Origin: Megalopta genalis
Taxonomy: Eukaryota; Arthropoda; Insecta; Hymenoptera; Halictidae
Reading direction: 5' to 3'
DNA: 64,000 bases
Assembly (NCBI RefSeq): GCF_051020955.1
Contig: NW_027476671.1
Span: forward strand, 1 to 64,000
Within the stretch, counting starts at the first letter, position 1, and each line of letters starts with the position of its first letter. The notes below the pieces were generated by a model that saw nothing but the letters and a program-made list of their open reading frames with translations, had not been told where the DNA came from and searched no databases. A program made the position numbers and the translations under genes. Shown piece after piece: positions 37,753-51,181 of the stretch.

Positions 37753-39148
37753 GTTCGTTTTGCCTGCAGTTGAATCTACATCACTTATATCGCAAGTGTT
37801 TGAAGACAAATCATGTGTATCGCGTGGATTTTCAAGCTAACTCGTTTGATTAGTCTGCATTTGAAGCTATATCACTTATACCCCAAGTGTTTGAAGCTAA
37901 ATCATTTGTTTCGCGTGGATTTGAAGCAAAACCTTCTACATCGCATTGATTTGAAGCTAAATCATGTGTTTCGCATGCAGTTGAAGCTAAATCATGTCTT
38001 TCACAAGTATTTGAATATGAACCATTTGAATCGCATTGATTTGAACCCGAGCCTTCTACTTCGCACTGATTTGCAGCTAAATAACGTGTCTCGCATGGAT
38101 TTGTAGCTAAACCTTCTACATCGCATTGATTTGCAGCTGAATCATGTGTTTCGCATGGATTTGAAGCTACCTCGTTTGTTCCTACAGCTTTTGAAGCTAT
38201 ATCACTTATATCGCAAGTATTTGAAGCTAACTCATATGTGTCGCATGGATTTGAAGCTGAACCTACTACATCGCATTCATTTGAAGCTAAATCTTGTGTA
38301 TCGCATGGATTTGAAGCTAAACCTTCTACATCGCTTTGATTTGAAGATAAATCATGTGTTTCGCATGGATTTGAAGCTAACTCGTTCGTTTCGCCTCCAT
38401 TTGAAACTATGTCACTTATATCGCAAGTATTTAAAGCTAAATCATATGTGCCGCATGGATTTGAAGCTGAGCCTTCTACTTCGCATTCATCTGAAGCTAA
38501 ATCATTTGTTTCGCATGGATTTGAATCTAAGCCTTGCCCTTCGAATTGATTTGAAGCTAAATCATGTGTTTCGTATGGATTTGAAGCTAAACCTTCTACA
38601 TCGCATTGATTTGAAGCTAAACCTTCTATATTCTATTGATTTGAAGCTAAACCTTCTACCTCTTATTGATTTGAAGCTAAACCTTCTACATCGCATTGAT
38701 TTGAAGATAAATCGTGTGTTTCGCATAGATTTGAAGCTAACTCGTTAGTTTCGCAAGCAGTTGTAGCTCAATAATGTATATCACAAGTATTTGTAGCTAA
38801 ACCATTTGTTTCGCATGGATTTGAAGCTACGCCTTCTACTTCGCATTGATTTGAAGCTAAAGCATTTGTTTCGCATGGATTTGAATCTAAGCCTTGTCCT
38901 TCGAATTGATTTGAAGCTAAAACATGTGTTTCGTTTGTATTTGAAGCTAAACCTTCTACATCGCATTGATTTGAAGCTAAATCATGTGTCTCGCATGGAA
39001 TTGAAGCTACCTCGTTTGTTCCTACAGCTTTTGAAGCTATATCACTTATATCGCAAGTATTTGAAGCTAAATCATATGTGTCGCATGGATTTGAAGCTGA
39101 ACCTACTACATCGCATTCATTTGAAGCTAAATCTTGTGTATCGCATAG
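37753..39148. repeat. About 1.4-kb block, copy 2 with seven extra monomers
   Basis: Second copy of the block at 34,841. Monomers from about 38,311 to 38,520 are extra here. The start module (CGTTTTGCCTGCAGTTG, then CGCAAGTGTTTGAAGA, then a plus-one insertion) also occurs near 34,060, 37,122, 40,601, 42,696, 43,357 and 48,301, so it is a recurrent building block of domain C. Confidence 0.85.
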
Positions 39149-39603
39149 ATTTGAAGCTAACTCGTTAGTTTCGCATGCAGTTGTAGCTCAATAATGTATA
39201 TCACAAGTATTTTAAGCTATATCATGTGTTTCGTTTGGATTTGAAGCTAAACCTTCTACATCGCATTGATTTGAAGCTAAATCATGTGTCTCGCATGGAA
39301 TTGAAGCTTCCTCGTTTGTTCCTACAGCTTTTGAAGCTATATCACTTATATCGCAAGTATTTTAAGCTAAATCATATGTGTCGCATGAGATTAGAAGCTG
39401 AACCTACTACATCGCATTGATTTGAAGCTAAATATTGTGTATCGCATGGATTTGAAGCTAAACCATCTCCATCGCATTGATTTGAAGATAAATCATGTGT
39501 CTCGCATGGATTTGAAGCTAACTCGTTCGTTTCGCCTCCATTTGAAACTATGTCACTTATATCGCAAGTATTTAAAGCTAAATCATATGAGCCGCATGGA
39601 TTT

Positions 39604-40230
39604 GAAGCTAAGCCTTCTACTTCGCATTCATTTGAAGCTAAATCATTTGTTTCGCATGGATTTGAATCTAAGCCTTGTCCTTCGAATTGATTTGAATCTA
39701 AATCACGTGTCTCGCACTGATTTGCAGCTAAATAATGTTTTTCGCATGGATTTGAAGCTAATCCTTCTACATCGCATTGACTTGAAGCTGAATCATGTGG
39801 TTCGCATGGATTTGAAGCTACGCCTTCATTTCGCATTGATTTGAAACTAAATCATTTGTTTCGCATGGAATTGAAGCTACCTCGTTTGTTCCTCCTGCTT
39901 TTGAAGCTATGTCACTTATATCGCATGGATTTGAAGCTGAACCTACATCGCATTGATTTGAAGCTAAATCTTGTGTATCGCATGGATCTGAAGCTAAGCC
40001 TTCTACTTCGCATTGATTTGAAGTTAAATCATTTGTTTCGCATGGAATTGAAGCTTCCTCGTTTGTTCCTCCAGCTTTTGAAGCTATATCGCTTATATCG
40101 CAAGTATTTGAAGCTAAATCATATGTGTCGCATGGATTTGAAGCTGAACCTTCTACATCGCATTGAAATGAATCTAAATCTTGTGTATCGCATGGATTTG
40201 AAGCTAAACCTACTACATCACATTGATTTG
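39604..40230. repeat. 627-bp block, copy a
   Basis: This block matches 41,668-42,294 at an offset of 2064 bp. Diagnostic shared variants are CACGTGTCTCGCACTG, AATGTTTTTCGC, CATGTGGTTCGC, a one-base deletion in GCCTTCATTTCGC and a three-base deletion in GAACCTACATCGC. The two deletions give a net loss of four bases against the 30-bp grid. Confidence 0.88.
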
Positions 40231-41070
40231 AAGCTAAATCTTGTGTATCGCATGGATTTGAAGCTAAACCTTCCACATCGCATTGATTTGAAGCTAAATC
40301 ATGTGTATCGCATGGATTTGAAGCTAAACCTTCTACATCGCATCGATTTGCAGCTGAATCAAGTGTTTCGCATGTATTTGAAGCTACCTCGTTTGTTCTT
40401 CCAGCTTTTGAAGCTATATCACTTATATCGCAAGTATTTGAAGCTAAATCATATGTGTCGCATGGATTTGAAGCTGAACCTTCTACATCGCATTGATTTG
40501 AAGCTAAATCTTGTGTATCGCATGGATTTGAAGCTAAACCTTCTACATCACATTGATTAGCAGCTATATCATGTGTTTCGCATGGATTTGAAGCTAACTC
40601 GTTCGTTTTGCCTGCAGTTGAATCTACATCACTTATATCGCAAGTGTTTGAAGATAAATCATGTGTATCGCGTTGATTTTTAAGCTAACTCGTTTGATTA
40701 GTCTGCATTTGAAGCTATATCACTTATACCCCAAGTGTTTGAAGCTAAATCATTTGTATCGCGTGGAATTGAAGCTACCTCGTTTGTTCCTACAGCTTTC
40801 AAAGCTATATCACTTATATCGCAAGTATTTGAAGCTAAATCATATGTGTCGCATGGATTTGAAGCTGAACCTACTTCATCGCATTGACTTGAAGCTAAAT
40901 CTTGTGTATGGCATGGATTTGAAGCTAAACCTTCTACATCGCATTGATTTGAAGCTAAATCATGTGTATCGCATGGATTTCAAGTTAACTCGTTTGTTTC
41001 GCATGCAGTTGTATCTAAATAATGTATATCACAAGTATTTGTAGTTAAACCATTTGTTTTGCATGGATTT

Positions 41071-41660
41071 GAAGCCAAGCCTTCTACTTCGCATTCATTT
41101 GAAGCTAAATCATTTGTTTCGCATGGATTTGAATCTAAGCCTTGTCCTTCGAATTGATTTGAATCTAAATCACGTGTCTCGCACTGATTTGCAGCTAAAT
41201 AATGTTTTTCGCATGGATTTGAAGCTAATCCTTCTACATCGCATTGACTTGAAGCTGAATCATGTGGTTCGCATGGATTTGAAGCTACGCCTTCCACTTC
41301 GCATTGATTTGAAGCTAAATCATTTGTTTCGCATGGAATTGAAGCTACCTCGTTTGTTCCTCCTGCTTTTGAAGCTATGTCACTTATATCGCATGGATTT
41401 GAAGCTGAACCTACATCGCATTGATTTGAAGCTAAATCTTGTGTATCGCATGGATTTGAAGCTAAACCTTCTACATCACATTTATTTGAAGCTAAATCTT
41501 GTGTATGGCATGGATTTGAAGCTAAACCTTCTACATCGCATTGATTTGAAGATAAATCATGTGTATCGCATGGTTTTGAAGTTAACACGTTTGTTTCGCA
41601 TGCAGTTGTAGCTAAATAATGTATATCACAAGTATTTGTAGTTAAACCATTTGTTTTGCA
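41071..41660. repeat. Related block, copy b (597 bp before copy c)
   Basis: This block shares the CACGTGTCTCGCACTG and CATGTGGTTCGC variants and the three-base deletion with copies a and c. It lacks the one-base deletion, reading GCCTTCCACTTCGC. It precedes copy c at an offset of 597 bp and diverges from it near 41,460. The order of changes suggests that the three-base deletion came before the one-base deletion. Confidence 0.82.
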
Positions 41661-41667
41661 TGGATTT

Positions 41668-42294
41668 GAAGCCAAGCCTTCTACTTCGCATTCATTTGAA
41701 GCTAAATCATTTGTTTCGCATGGATTTGAATCTAAGCCTTGTCCTTCGAATTGATTTGAATCTAAATCACGTGTCTCGCACTGATTTGCAGCTAAATAAT
41801 GTTTTTCGCATGGATTTGAAGCTAATCCTTCTACATCGCATTGACTTGAAGCTGAATCATGTGGTTCGCATGGATTTGAAGCTACGCCTTCATTTCGCAT
41901 TGATTTGAAACTAAATCATTTGTTTCGCATGGAATTGAAGCTACCTCGTTTGTTCCTCCTGCTTTTGAAGCTATGTCACTTATATCGCATGGATTTGAAG
42001 CTGAACCTACATCGCATTGATTTGAAGCTAAATCTTGTGTATCGCATGGATCTGAAGCTAAGCCTTCTACTTCGCATTGATTTGAAGTTAAATCATTTGT
42101 TTCGCATGGAATTGAAGCTTCCTCGTTTGTTCCTCCAGCTTTTGAAGCTATATCGCTTATATCGCAAGTATTTGAAGCTAAATCATATGTGTCGCATGGA
42201 TTTGAAGCTGAACCTTCTACATCGCATTGAAATGAATCTAAATCTTGTGTATCGCATGGATTTGAAGCTAAACCTACTACATCACATTGATTTG
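41668..42294. repeat. 627-bp block, copy c
   Basis: Third member of the family, nearly identical to copy a, including both small deletions. It diverges from copy a after the CTACTACATCACATTG monomer. Here the next monomer is GCAGCTAAATCATATG; in copy a it is GAAGCTAAATCTTG. Confidence 0.88.
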
Positions 42295-42540
42295 CAGCTA
42301 AATCATATGTTTCGCATGGATTTGAAGCTAACTCGTTCGTTTCGCCTGCAGTTGAACCTACATCACTTATATCGCAAGTATTTGAAGCTAAATCATGTAT
42401 ATCGCGTGGATTTTGAGGCTAACTCGTTTGATTAGTCTGCATTTGAAGCTATATCACTTATACCCCAAGTGTTTGAAACTAAGTCATTTGTTTCGCGTGG
42501 ATTTGAAGCTAAACCTTCTACATCGCATTGATTTGAAGCT

Positions 42541-43201
42541 AAATCATATGTGTCGCATGGATTTGAAGCTGAACCTTCTACATCGCATTGATTTGAAGCT
42601 AAATCTTGTGTATCGCATGGATTTGAAGCTAAACCTTCTACATCACATTGATTAGCAGCTATATCATGTGTTTCGTATGGATTTGAAGCTAACTCGTTCG
42701 TTTTGCCTGCAGTTGAATCTACATCACTTATATCGCAAGTGTTTGAAGATAAATCATGTGTATCGCGTTGATTTTTAAGCTAACTCGTTTGATTAGTCTG
42801 CATTTGAAGCTATATCACTTATACCCCAAGTGTTTGAAGCTAAATCATTTGTTTCGCGTGGATTTGAAGCTAAACCTTCTACATCACATTTATTTGAAGC
42901 TAAATTTTGTGTATCGCATGGATTTGAAACTAAACCTTCTACATCGCATTGATTTGCAGATAAATCATGTGTGTCGCATGGATTTGAAGCTAACTCGTTC
43001 GTTTCGCCTGCAGTTGAATCTACATCACTTATATCGCTAATATTTGTAGCTAAATCATGTGTATCGCGTGGATTTGAAGCTAAAACTTCTACATCGCATT
43101 GATTTGCAGCTGAATCATGTCCTTCGCATGGATTTGAAGCTAACTCGTTCGTTTCGCCTGTATTTGAAGCTATATCACTTATATCGCAAGTATTTGAAGC
43201 T
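42541..43201. repeat. 661-bp tandem duplication, copy 1
   Basis: This is followed immediately by a second copy at an offset of 661 bp, which is 22 monomers plus the extra base of the GATTTTTAAGC module near 42,773. Both copies share ATTTTGTGTATCGC and CTAATATTTGTAGC, uncommon elsewhere. Single-base differences include CGTATGG in copy 1 where copy 2 has CGCATGG. Confidence 0.9.
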
Positions 43202-43862
43202 AAATCATATGTGTCGCATGGATTTGAAGCTGAACCTTCTACATCGCATTGATTTGAAGCTAAATCTTGTGTATCGCATGGATTTGAAGCTAAACCTTCT
43301 ACATCACATTGATTAGCAGCTATATCATGTGTTTCGCATGGATTTGAAGCTAACTCGTTCGTTTTGCCTGCAGTTGAATCTGCATCACTTATATCGCAAG
43401 TGTTTGAAGATAAATCATGTGTATCGCGTTGATTTTTAAGCTAACTCGTTTGATTAGTCTCCATTTGAAGCTATATCACTTATACCCCAAGTGTTTGAAG
43501 CTAAATCATTTGTTTCGCGTGGATTTGAAGCTAAACCTTCTACATCACATTTATTTGAAGCTAAATTTTGTGTATCGCATGGATTTGAAACTAAACCTTC
43601 TACATCGCATTGATTTGCAGATAAATCATGTGTGTCGCATGGATTTGAAGCTAACTCGTTCGTTTCGCCTGCAGTTGAATCTACATCACTTATATCGCTA
43701 ATATTTGTAGCTAAATCATGTGTATCGCGTGGATTTGAAGCTAAAACTTCTACATCGCATTGATTTGCAGCTGAATCATGTCCTTCGCATGGATTTGAAG
43801 CTAGCTCGTTCGTTTCGCCTGTATTTGAAGCTATATCACTTATATCGCAAGTATTCGAAGCT
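43202..43862. repeat. 661-bp tandem duplication, copy 2
   Basis: Second copy of the 42,541 block, with minor differences such as GTCTCCATTTG for GTCTGCATTTG and AGCTCG for AACTCG near 43,804. It ends near 43,862, where the array continues with a GTTGCTAAACTTTC monomer. Confidence 0.9.
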
Positions 43863-45182
43863 AAATCATGTGTATCGCATGGATTTGTTGCTAAACTTTC
43901 TACATCGCATTGATTTGAAGCTAAATCATTTGTTTGGCATGGATTTGAAGCTACCTCGTTTGTTCCTACAGCTTTTGAAGCTATATCACTTATATCGCAA
44001 GTATTTGAAGCTAAATCATATGTGTCGCATGGATTTGAAGCTGAACCTACTACATCGCATTCATTTGAAGCTTAATCTTGTGTATCGCATGGATTTGAAG
44101 CTAAACCTTCTACATCGCTTTGATTTGAAGATAAATCATGTGTTTCGCATGGATTTGAAGCTAACTCGTTCGTTTCGCCTCCATTTGAAACTATGTCACT
44201 TATATCGCAAGTATTTAAAGCTAAATCATATGTGCCGCATGGATTTGAAGCTGTGCCTTCTACTTCGCATTCATCTGAAGCTAAATCATTTGTTTCGCAT
44301 GGATTTGAATCTAAGCCTTGCCCTTCGAATTGATTTGAAGCTAAATCATGTGTTTCGTATGGATTTGAAGCTAAACCTTCTACATCGCATTGATTTGAAG
44401 CTAAACCTTCTATATTCTATTGATTTGAAGCTAAACCTTCTACATCGCATTGATTTGAAGATAAATCGTGTGTTTCGCATAGATTTGAAGCTAACTCGTT
44501 AGTTTCGCAAGCAGTTGTAGCTATATAATGTATATCACAAGTATTTGTAGCTAAACCATTTGTTTCGCATGGATTTGAAGCTACGCCTTCTACTTCGCAT
44601 TGATTTGAAGCTAAAGCATTTGTTTCGCATGGATTTGAATCTAAGCCTTGTCCTTCGAATTGATTTGAAGCTAAAACATGTGTTTCGTTTGGATTTGAAG
44701 CTAAACCTTCTACATCGCATTGATTTGAAGCTAAATCATGTGTCTCGCATGGAATTGAAGCTACCTCGTTTGTTCCTACAGCTTTTGAAGCTATATCACT
44801 TATATCGCAAGTATTTGAAGCTAAATCATATGTGTCGCATGGATTTGAAGCTGAACCTACTTCATCGCATTGACTTGAAGCTAAATCTTGTGTATGGCAT
44901 GGATTTGAAGCTAAACCTTCTACATCGCATTGATTTGAAGCTAAATCATGTGTATCGCATGGATTTGAAGTTAACTCGTTTGTTTCGCATGCAGTTGTAT
45001 CTAAATAATGTATATCACAAGTATTTGTAGTTAAACCATTTGTTTTGCATGGATTTGAAGCCAAGCCTTCTACTTCGCATTCATTTGAAGCTCAATCATT
45101 TGTTTCGCATGGATTTGAATCTAAGCCTTGTCCTTCGAATTGATTTGAATCTAAATCACGTGTGTCGTATGGATTTGAAGCT

Positions 45183-46561
45183 AAACCTTCTACATCACAT
45201 TTATTTGAAGCTAAACCTTCTATATTGTATTGATTTGAAGCTAAACCATCTACCTCTTATTGATTTGAAGCAAACCTTCTACATCGCATTGATTTGAAGA
45301 TAAATCGTGTGTTTCCCATGGATTTGAAGCTAACTCGTTCGTTTCGCATGCAGTTGTAGCTAAATAATCTATATCACAAGTATTTGTAGCTAAACCATTT
45401 GTTTCACATGGATTTGAAGCTACGCCTTCTACTTCGCATTGATTTGAAGCTAAATCATTTGTTTCGCATGGAATTGAAGCCACCTCGTTTGTTCCTCCAA
45501 CTTTTGAAGCTATATCACTTATATCGCAACTATTTGAAGCTAAATCATGTGTATCGCATGGATTTGAAGCTAAACCTACTACATCGCATTGATTTGAAGC
45601 TAAATCATTTGTTTCGCATGGATTTGAAGCTAAAACATGTGTTTCGCATGCAGTTGAAGCTAAATCATGTCTGTCACAAGTATTTGAAGATGTACCATTT
45701 GAATTGCATTGATTTGAACCCGAGCCTTCTACTTCGCACTGATTTGCTGCTAAATAATGTGTTTCGCATGGATTTGAAGCTAATCCTTCTACATCGCATT
45801 GATTTGCAGCTGACTCATGTGTTTCGCATGGATTTGAAGCTAACTCGTTCGTTTTGCTTGCAGTTGAATCTACATCACATATATCGCAAGTGTTTGAAGC
45901 TGAATCATGTGTATCGCATGGATTTGTTGCTAAACCTTCTACATCGCATTGATTTGAAGCTAAATCATTTGTTTCGCATGCAGTTGAAGCTAAATCATGT
46001 CTTTCACAAGTATTTCAAGATGAACCATTTGAATCGCATTGATTTGAACCCGAGCCTTCTTCTTCGCACTGATTTGCAGCTAAATAATGTGTTTCGCATG
46101 GATTTGAAGCTATTCCTTCTACATCGCATTGATTTGCAGCTGAATCATGTGTTTCGCATGGATTTGAAGCTAACTCGTTCGTTTTGCTTGCAGTTGAATC
46201 TACATCACTTATATCGCAAGTGTTTGAAGCTGAATCATGTGTATCGCGTGGAATTGAAGCTACCTCGTTTGTTCCTACAGCTTTTAAAGCTATATCACTT
46301 ATATCGCAAGTATTTGAAGCTAAATCATATGTGTCGCATGGATTTGAAGCTGAACCTACTTCATCGCATTGACTTGAAGCTAAATCTTGTGTATGGCATG
46401 GATTTGAAGCTAAACCTTCTACATCGCATTTATTTGAAGCTAAATCATGTGTATCGCATGGATTTGAAGTTAACTCGTTTGTTTCGCATGCAGTTGTATC
46501 TAAATAATGTATATCACAAGTATTTGTAGTTAAACCATTTGTTTTGCATGGATTTGAAGCC
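45183..46561. repeat. 1379-bp unit, start of a partial tandem repeat
   Basis: The first roughly 620 bp recur from 46,562 at an offset of 1379 bp, which is 46 monomers minus one base. Shared variants include ATATTGTATTG, TTTCCCATGG, TTTCACATGG, CGCAACTATTTG and the GAAGCAAACC one-base deletion. Within the unit, a shorter block with CGTTTTGCTTGCAGTTG occurs twice, near 45,850 and 46,170. Confidence 0.85.
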
Positions 46562-47181
46562 AAGCCTTCTACATCACATTTATTTGAAGCTAAACCTTCT
46601 ATATTGTATTGATTTGAAGCTAAACCATCTACCTCTTATTGATTTGAAGCAAACCTTCTACATCGCATTGATTTGAAGATAAATCGTGTGTTTCCCATGG
46701 ATTTGAAGCTAACTCGTTCGTTTCGCAAGCAGTTGTAGCTAAATAATCTATATCACAAGTATTTGTAGCTAAACCATTTGTTTCACATGGATTTGAAGCT
46801 ACGCCTTCTACTTCGCATTGATTTGAAGCTAAATCATTTGTTTCGCATGGAATTGAAGCCACCTCGTTTGTTCCTCCAACTTTTGAAGCTATATCACTTA
46901 TATCGCAACTATTTGAAGCTAAATCATGTGTATCGCATGGATTTGAAGCTAAACCTACTACATCGCATTGATTTGAAGCTAAATCATTTGTTTCGCATGG
47001 ATTTGAAGCTAAAACATGTGTTTCGCATGCAGTTGAAGCTAAATCATGTCTTTCACAAGTATTTGAAGATGAACCATTTGAATTGCATTGATTTGAACCC
47101 GAGCCTTCTACTTCGCACTGATTTGCAGCTAAATAATGTGTTTCGCATGGATTTGAAGCTAATCCTTCTACATCGCATTGA
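46562..47181. repeat. Partial second copy of the 1379-bp unit
   Basis: This matches 45,183 onward up to about 47,181, then diverges at the GACATGAAACTG monomer. The duplicated minus-one slip (GAAGCAAACC near 46,650) again shows that indels are copied with their blocks. Confidence 0.85.
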
Positions 47182-49440
47182 CATGAAACTGAATCATGTG
47201 TTTCGCATGGATTTGAAGCTACGCCTTCCACTTCGCATTGATTTGAAGCTAAATCATTTGTTTCGCATGGAATTGAAGCTATCTCGTTTGTTCCTCCTGC
47301 TTTTGAAGCTATATCACTTATATCGCATGGATTTGAAGCTGAACCTACATCGCATTGATTTGAAGCTAAATCTTGTGTATCGTATGGATCTGAAGCTAAG
47401 CCTTCTACTTCGCATTGATTTGAAGTTAAATCGTTTGTTTCGCATGGAATTGAAGCTTCCTCGTTTGTTCCTCCAGCTTTTGAAGCTATATCGCTTATAT
47501 CGCAAGTATTTGAAGCTAAATCATATGTGTCGCATGGATTTGAAGCTGAACCTTCTACATCGCATTGAAATGAATCTAAATCTTGTGTGTCGCATGGATT
47601 TGAAGCTAAACCTTCTACATCACATTGATTTGCAGCTAAATCATATGTTTCGCATGGATTTGAAGCTAACTCGTTCGTTTCGCCTGCAGTTGAACCTACA
47701 TCACTTATATCGCAAGTATTTGAAGCTAAATCATGTATATCGCGTGGATTTTGAGGCTAACTCGTTTGATTAGTCTGCATTTGAAGCTATATCACTTATA
47801 CCCCAAGTGTTGAAGCTAAGTCATTTGTTTCGCGTGGATTTGAAGCTAAACCTTCTACATCGCATTGATTTGAAGCTAAATCATATGTGTCGCATGGATT
47901 TGAAGCTGAACCTACTACATCGCATTGATTTGATGCTAAATCTTGTGTATCGCATGGATTTGAAGCTAAACCTTCCACACCGCATTGATTTGAAGCTAAA
48001 TCATGTGTATCGCATGGATTTGAAGCTAAACCTTCTACATCGCATCGATTTGCAGCTGAATCATGTGTTTCGCATGGATTTGAAGCTACCTCGTTTGTTC
48101 CTCCAGCTTTTGAAGCTATATCACTTATATCGCAAGTATTTGAAGCTAAATCATATGTGTCGCATGGATTTGAAGCTGAACCTTCTACATCGCATTGATT
48201 TGAAGCTAAATCTTGTGTATCGCATGGATTTGAAGCTAAACCTTCTACATCACATTGATTAGCAGCTATATCATGTGTTTCGCATGGATTTGAAGCTAAC
48301 TCGTTCGTTTTGCCTGCAGTTGAATCTACATCACTTATATCGCAAGTGTTTGAAGATAAATCATGTGTATCGCGTTGATTTTTAAGCTAACTCGTTTGAT
48401 TAGTCTGCATTTGAAGCTATATCACTTATACCCCAAGTGTTTGAAGCTAAATCATCTGTTTCGCGTGGATTTGAAGCAAAACCTTCTACATCGCATTGAT
48501 TTGAAGCTAAATCATGTGTTTCGCATGCAGTTGAAGCTAAATCATGTCTTTCACAAGTATTTGAATATGAACCAATTGAATCGCATTGATTTGAACCCGA
48601 GCCTTCTACTTCGCACTGATTTGCAGCTAAATAATGTGTCTCGCATGGATTTGTAGCTAAACCTTCTACATCGCATTGATTTGCAGCTGAATCATGTGTT
48701 TCGCATGGATTTGAAGCTACCTCGTTTGTTCCTACAGCTTTTGAAGCTATATCACTTATACCCAAGTGTTTGAAGCTAAATCATTTGTTTCGCATGGATT
48801 TGAAGCTGAACCTACTACATCGCATTGATTGAAGCTAAATCTTGTGTATGGCATGATTTGTAGCTAAACCTTCTACATCGCATTGATTTGAAGCTAAATC
48901 ATGTGTATCGCATGGATTTGAAGCTAACTCGTTCGTTTAGCATGCAGTTGTAGCTAAATGATGTATATCACAAGTATTTGTAGCTAAACCATTTGTTTTG
49001 CATGGATTTGAAGCTAAGCCTTCTACTTCGCATTCATTTGAAGCTAAATCATTTGTATCGCATGGATTTGAAGCTAAACCTTCTTCATCGCATTGATTTG
49101 CAGCTAAATCATGTGTTTCGCATGCAGTTGAAGCTAAATCATGTCTTTCACAAGTATTTGAAGATGAACCATTTGATTCGCATTGATTTGAACCCGAGCC
49201 TTCTACTTCGCACCTATTTGCAGCTAAATAATGTGTTCCGCATGGATTTGAAGTAAACCTTCTACATCCCATGGATTTGAATATAAATCATGTGTTTGTA
49301 TGGATTTGAATCTGAACCTACTACATGGCATTGATTTGAAGCTAAATCTTGTGTATCGCATGGATTTGAAGCTAAACCTTCTACATCGCATTGATTTGAA
49401 GCTAAATCATCTATATAGCATGGATTTGAAGCTATCTCGT

Positions 49441-51181
49441 TTGTTTCGCATGCAGTTGAAGGTAAATCATGTATATCACAAGTATTTGAAGCTGAACCAT
49501 TTGTTTCGCATGGATTTGGAGGTACATCTTCTACTTCCCATTGATTTGAATTTAAATCATGTGTTACGCTTGGATTTGAGGATCACTCGTTTGTTTCGCC
49601 TGCATTTGAAGCTATATCACTTATATCGCAAGTATAAGAAGCTAAATAATTTGTGTTGCATGGATTTGATGCTAAGCCTTCTACTTCGCATTGATTTGAA
49701 GTTAAATCATGTGTTTCCCTTGGGTGTGAAGCTAAATCGTTTGTTTCGCATGCATCTGAAGCAAAATTATGTATATTACAAGTATTTGAAGCTAAACCAT
49801 TTGTTTCCCACCCATGGATTTGAAGATAAACCTCACACTTCGCATTGATTTGAAGCTAACTCGTTTCTTTCGCATGCAGTTGAAGCTAAATCAACTATAT
49901 CACAAGTACTTGAAGCAGAATCATTTGATTCGCATGGATTTGAAGCTAAGCCTTCTACTTCGCATTGATTTGAAACTAAATCATGTGTTTCACTTGGATA
50001 TGAAGCTAACTTGTTTGTTTCGCATGCAGTTGAATATAAATTATGTATATCACATGTATTTGAAGCTAAACCATTAGTTTCCCATTGATTTGGAGCTAAG
50101 CCTTCTACTTCGCATTGATTTGAAGTCAAATCATGTGTTTCCCTTGGGTGTGAAGCTAAGTCGTTTGTGTCGCATGCAGCTGAAGCAAAATCATGTATAT
50201 CACCAGTATTTGATGCTAAACCATTGTTTCGCATGGATTTGAAGCTAAGCCTTCTACTTCGCATTGATTTGAAGTTAAATCATGTGTTACGCTTGGATTT
50301 GAAGATCACTCGTTTGTTTCGCCTGCATTTGAAGCTATATCACTTATATCGCAAGTATAAGAAGCTAAATAATTTGTGTTGCATGGATTTGATGCTAAGC
50401 CTTCTACTTCGCACTGATTGAAGTTAAATCATGTGTTTCCCTCGGGTGTGAAGCTAAATCGTTTGTTTCGCATGCAGTTGAAGGTAAATCATGTATATCA
50501 CAAGTAGTTGTAGCTGAACCATTTGTTTCGCATGTATTTGAACCTAAATCTTCTACTTCGTATTGATTTGAAGTTAAATCATGTGTTACGCTTGGATTTG
50601 AAGATCACTCGTTTGTTTCGCCTGCATTTGAAGCTATATCACTTTTATCGCAAGTATAAGAAGCTAAATAATTTGTGTTGCATGAATTTGATGCTAAGCC
50701 TTCTATTTCGCATTGATTTGAAGCTAAATCATGTTTTTCTCTTGGATTTGAAGCTAACTCGTTTGTTTCGCATCCGGTTGAAGCTAAATCATGTATATCA
50801 CAAGTATATGGAGCTAAACCATTTGTTTCGCATGGATTTGAAGATAATCCTTCTACGTGGCATTGATTTGAAGCTAACTCGATTGTTTCGCCCGTATTTG
50901 AAGCTGTTTCATTTATACCACAAGTATTTGAAGCTAAATCATTCGTTTTGCATGACTTTGAAGCTAACTCGTTTGTATCGGATGCAGTTGAATCTATATC
51001 ATGTATATCACAAGTATTTGAAGCTAAACCATTTGATTCGCATGAATTTAAAGCTAAATCGTTTGTTTGGCATGCAGTTGTAGCTAAATCATGTATATCA
51101 GAAGTATTTGAAGCTAAACCATTTGATTCGCATGGATTTGAAGCTGACTCGCTTGTTTCGCATCCAGTTGAAGCTAAATCA
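49441..51181. repeat. B-like island 1 with a copy of B's right edge
   Basis: Block-B-specific variants reappear here: AGGTAAATC, GGTACATCTTC, GATCACTCG, AAGTATAAGAAGC and CCCTTGGGTGTG. From 50,523 to 51,181 it matches 27,462-28,120 at a constant offset of 23,061 bp. This includes the boundary monomers ATCCGGTTG, CGCCCGTATTTG, ATACCACAAG and TTTGGCATGC. Several small irregularities occur, including extra bases in TTTCCCACCCATGG near 49,807 and missing bases near 50,224 and 50,419. Confidence 0.88.

Larger units (their letters stand above)
29256..49440. repeat. Domain C: A-like array with many block duplications
   Basis: Monomer types and local order match domain A, including its T1 variants and one-base slip modules. 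Rare A variants recur: the CAAATATTTG / TTACACTTGG pair at about 1,301 is found again near 33,171, 34,521 and 36,802. Phase slips are frequent, including plus-one modules near 29,695, 34,137, 34,918, 37,199, 37,831, 40,678, 42,412, 42,773, 43,434, 47,752 and 48,381. No unique sequence or gene candidate was found. Confidence 0.85.
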
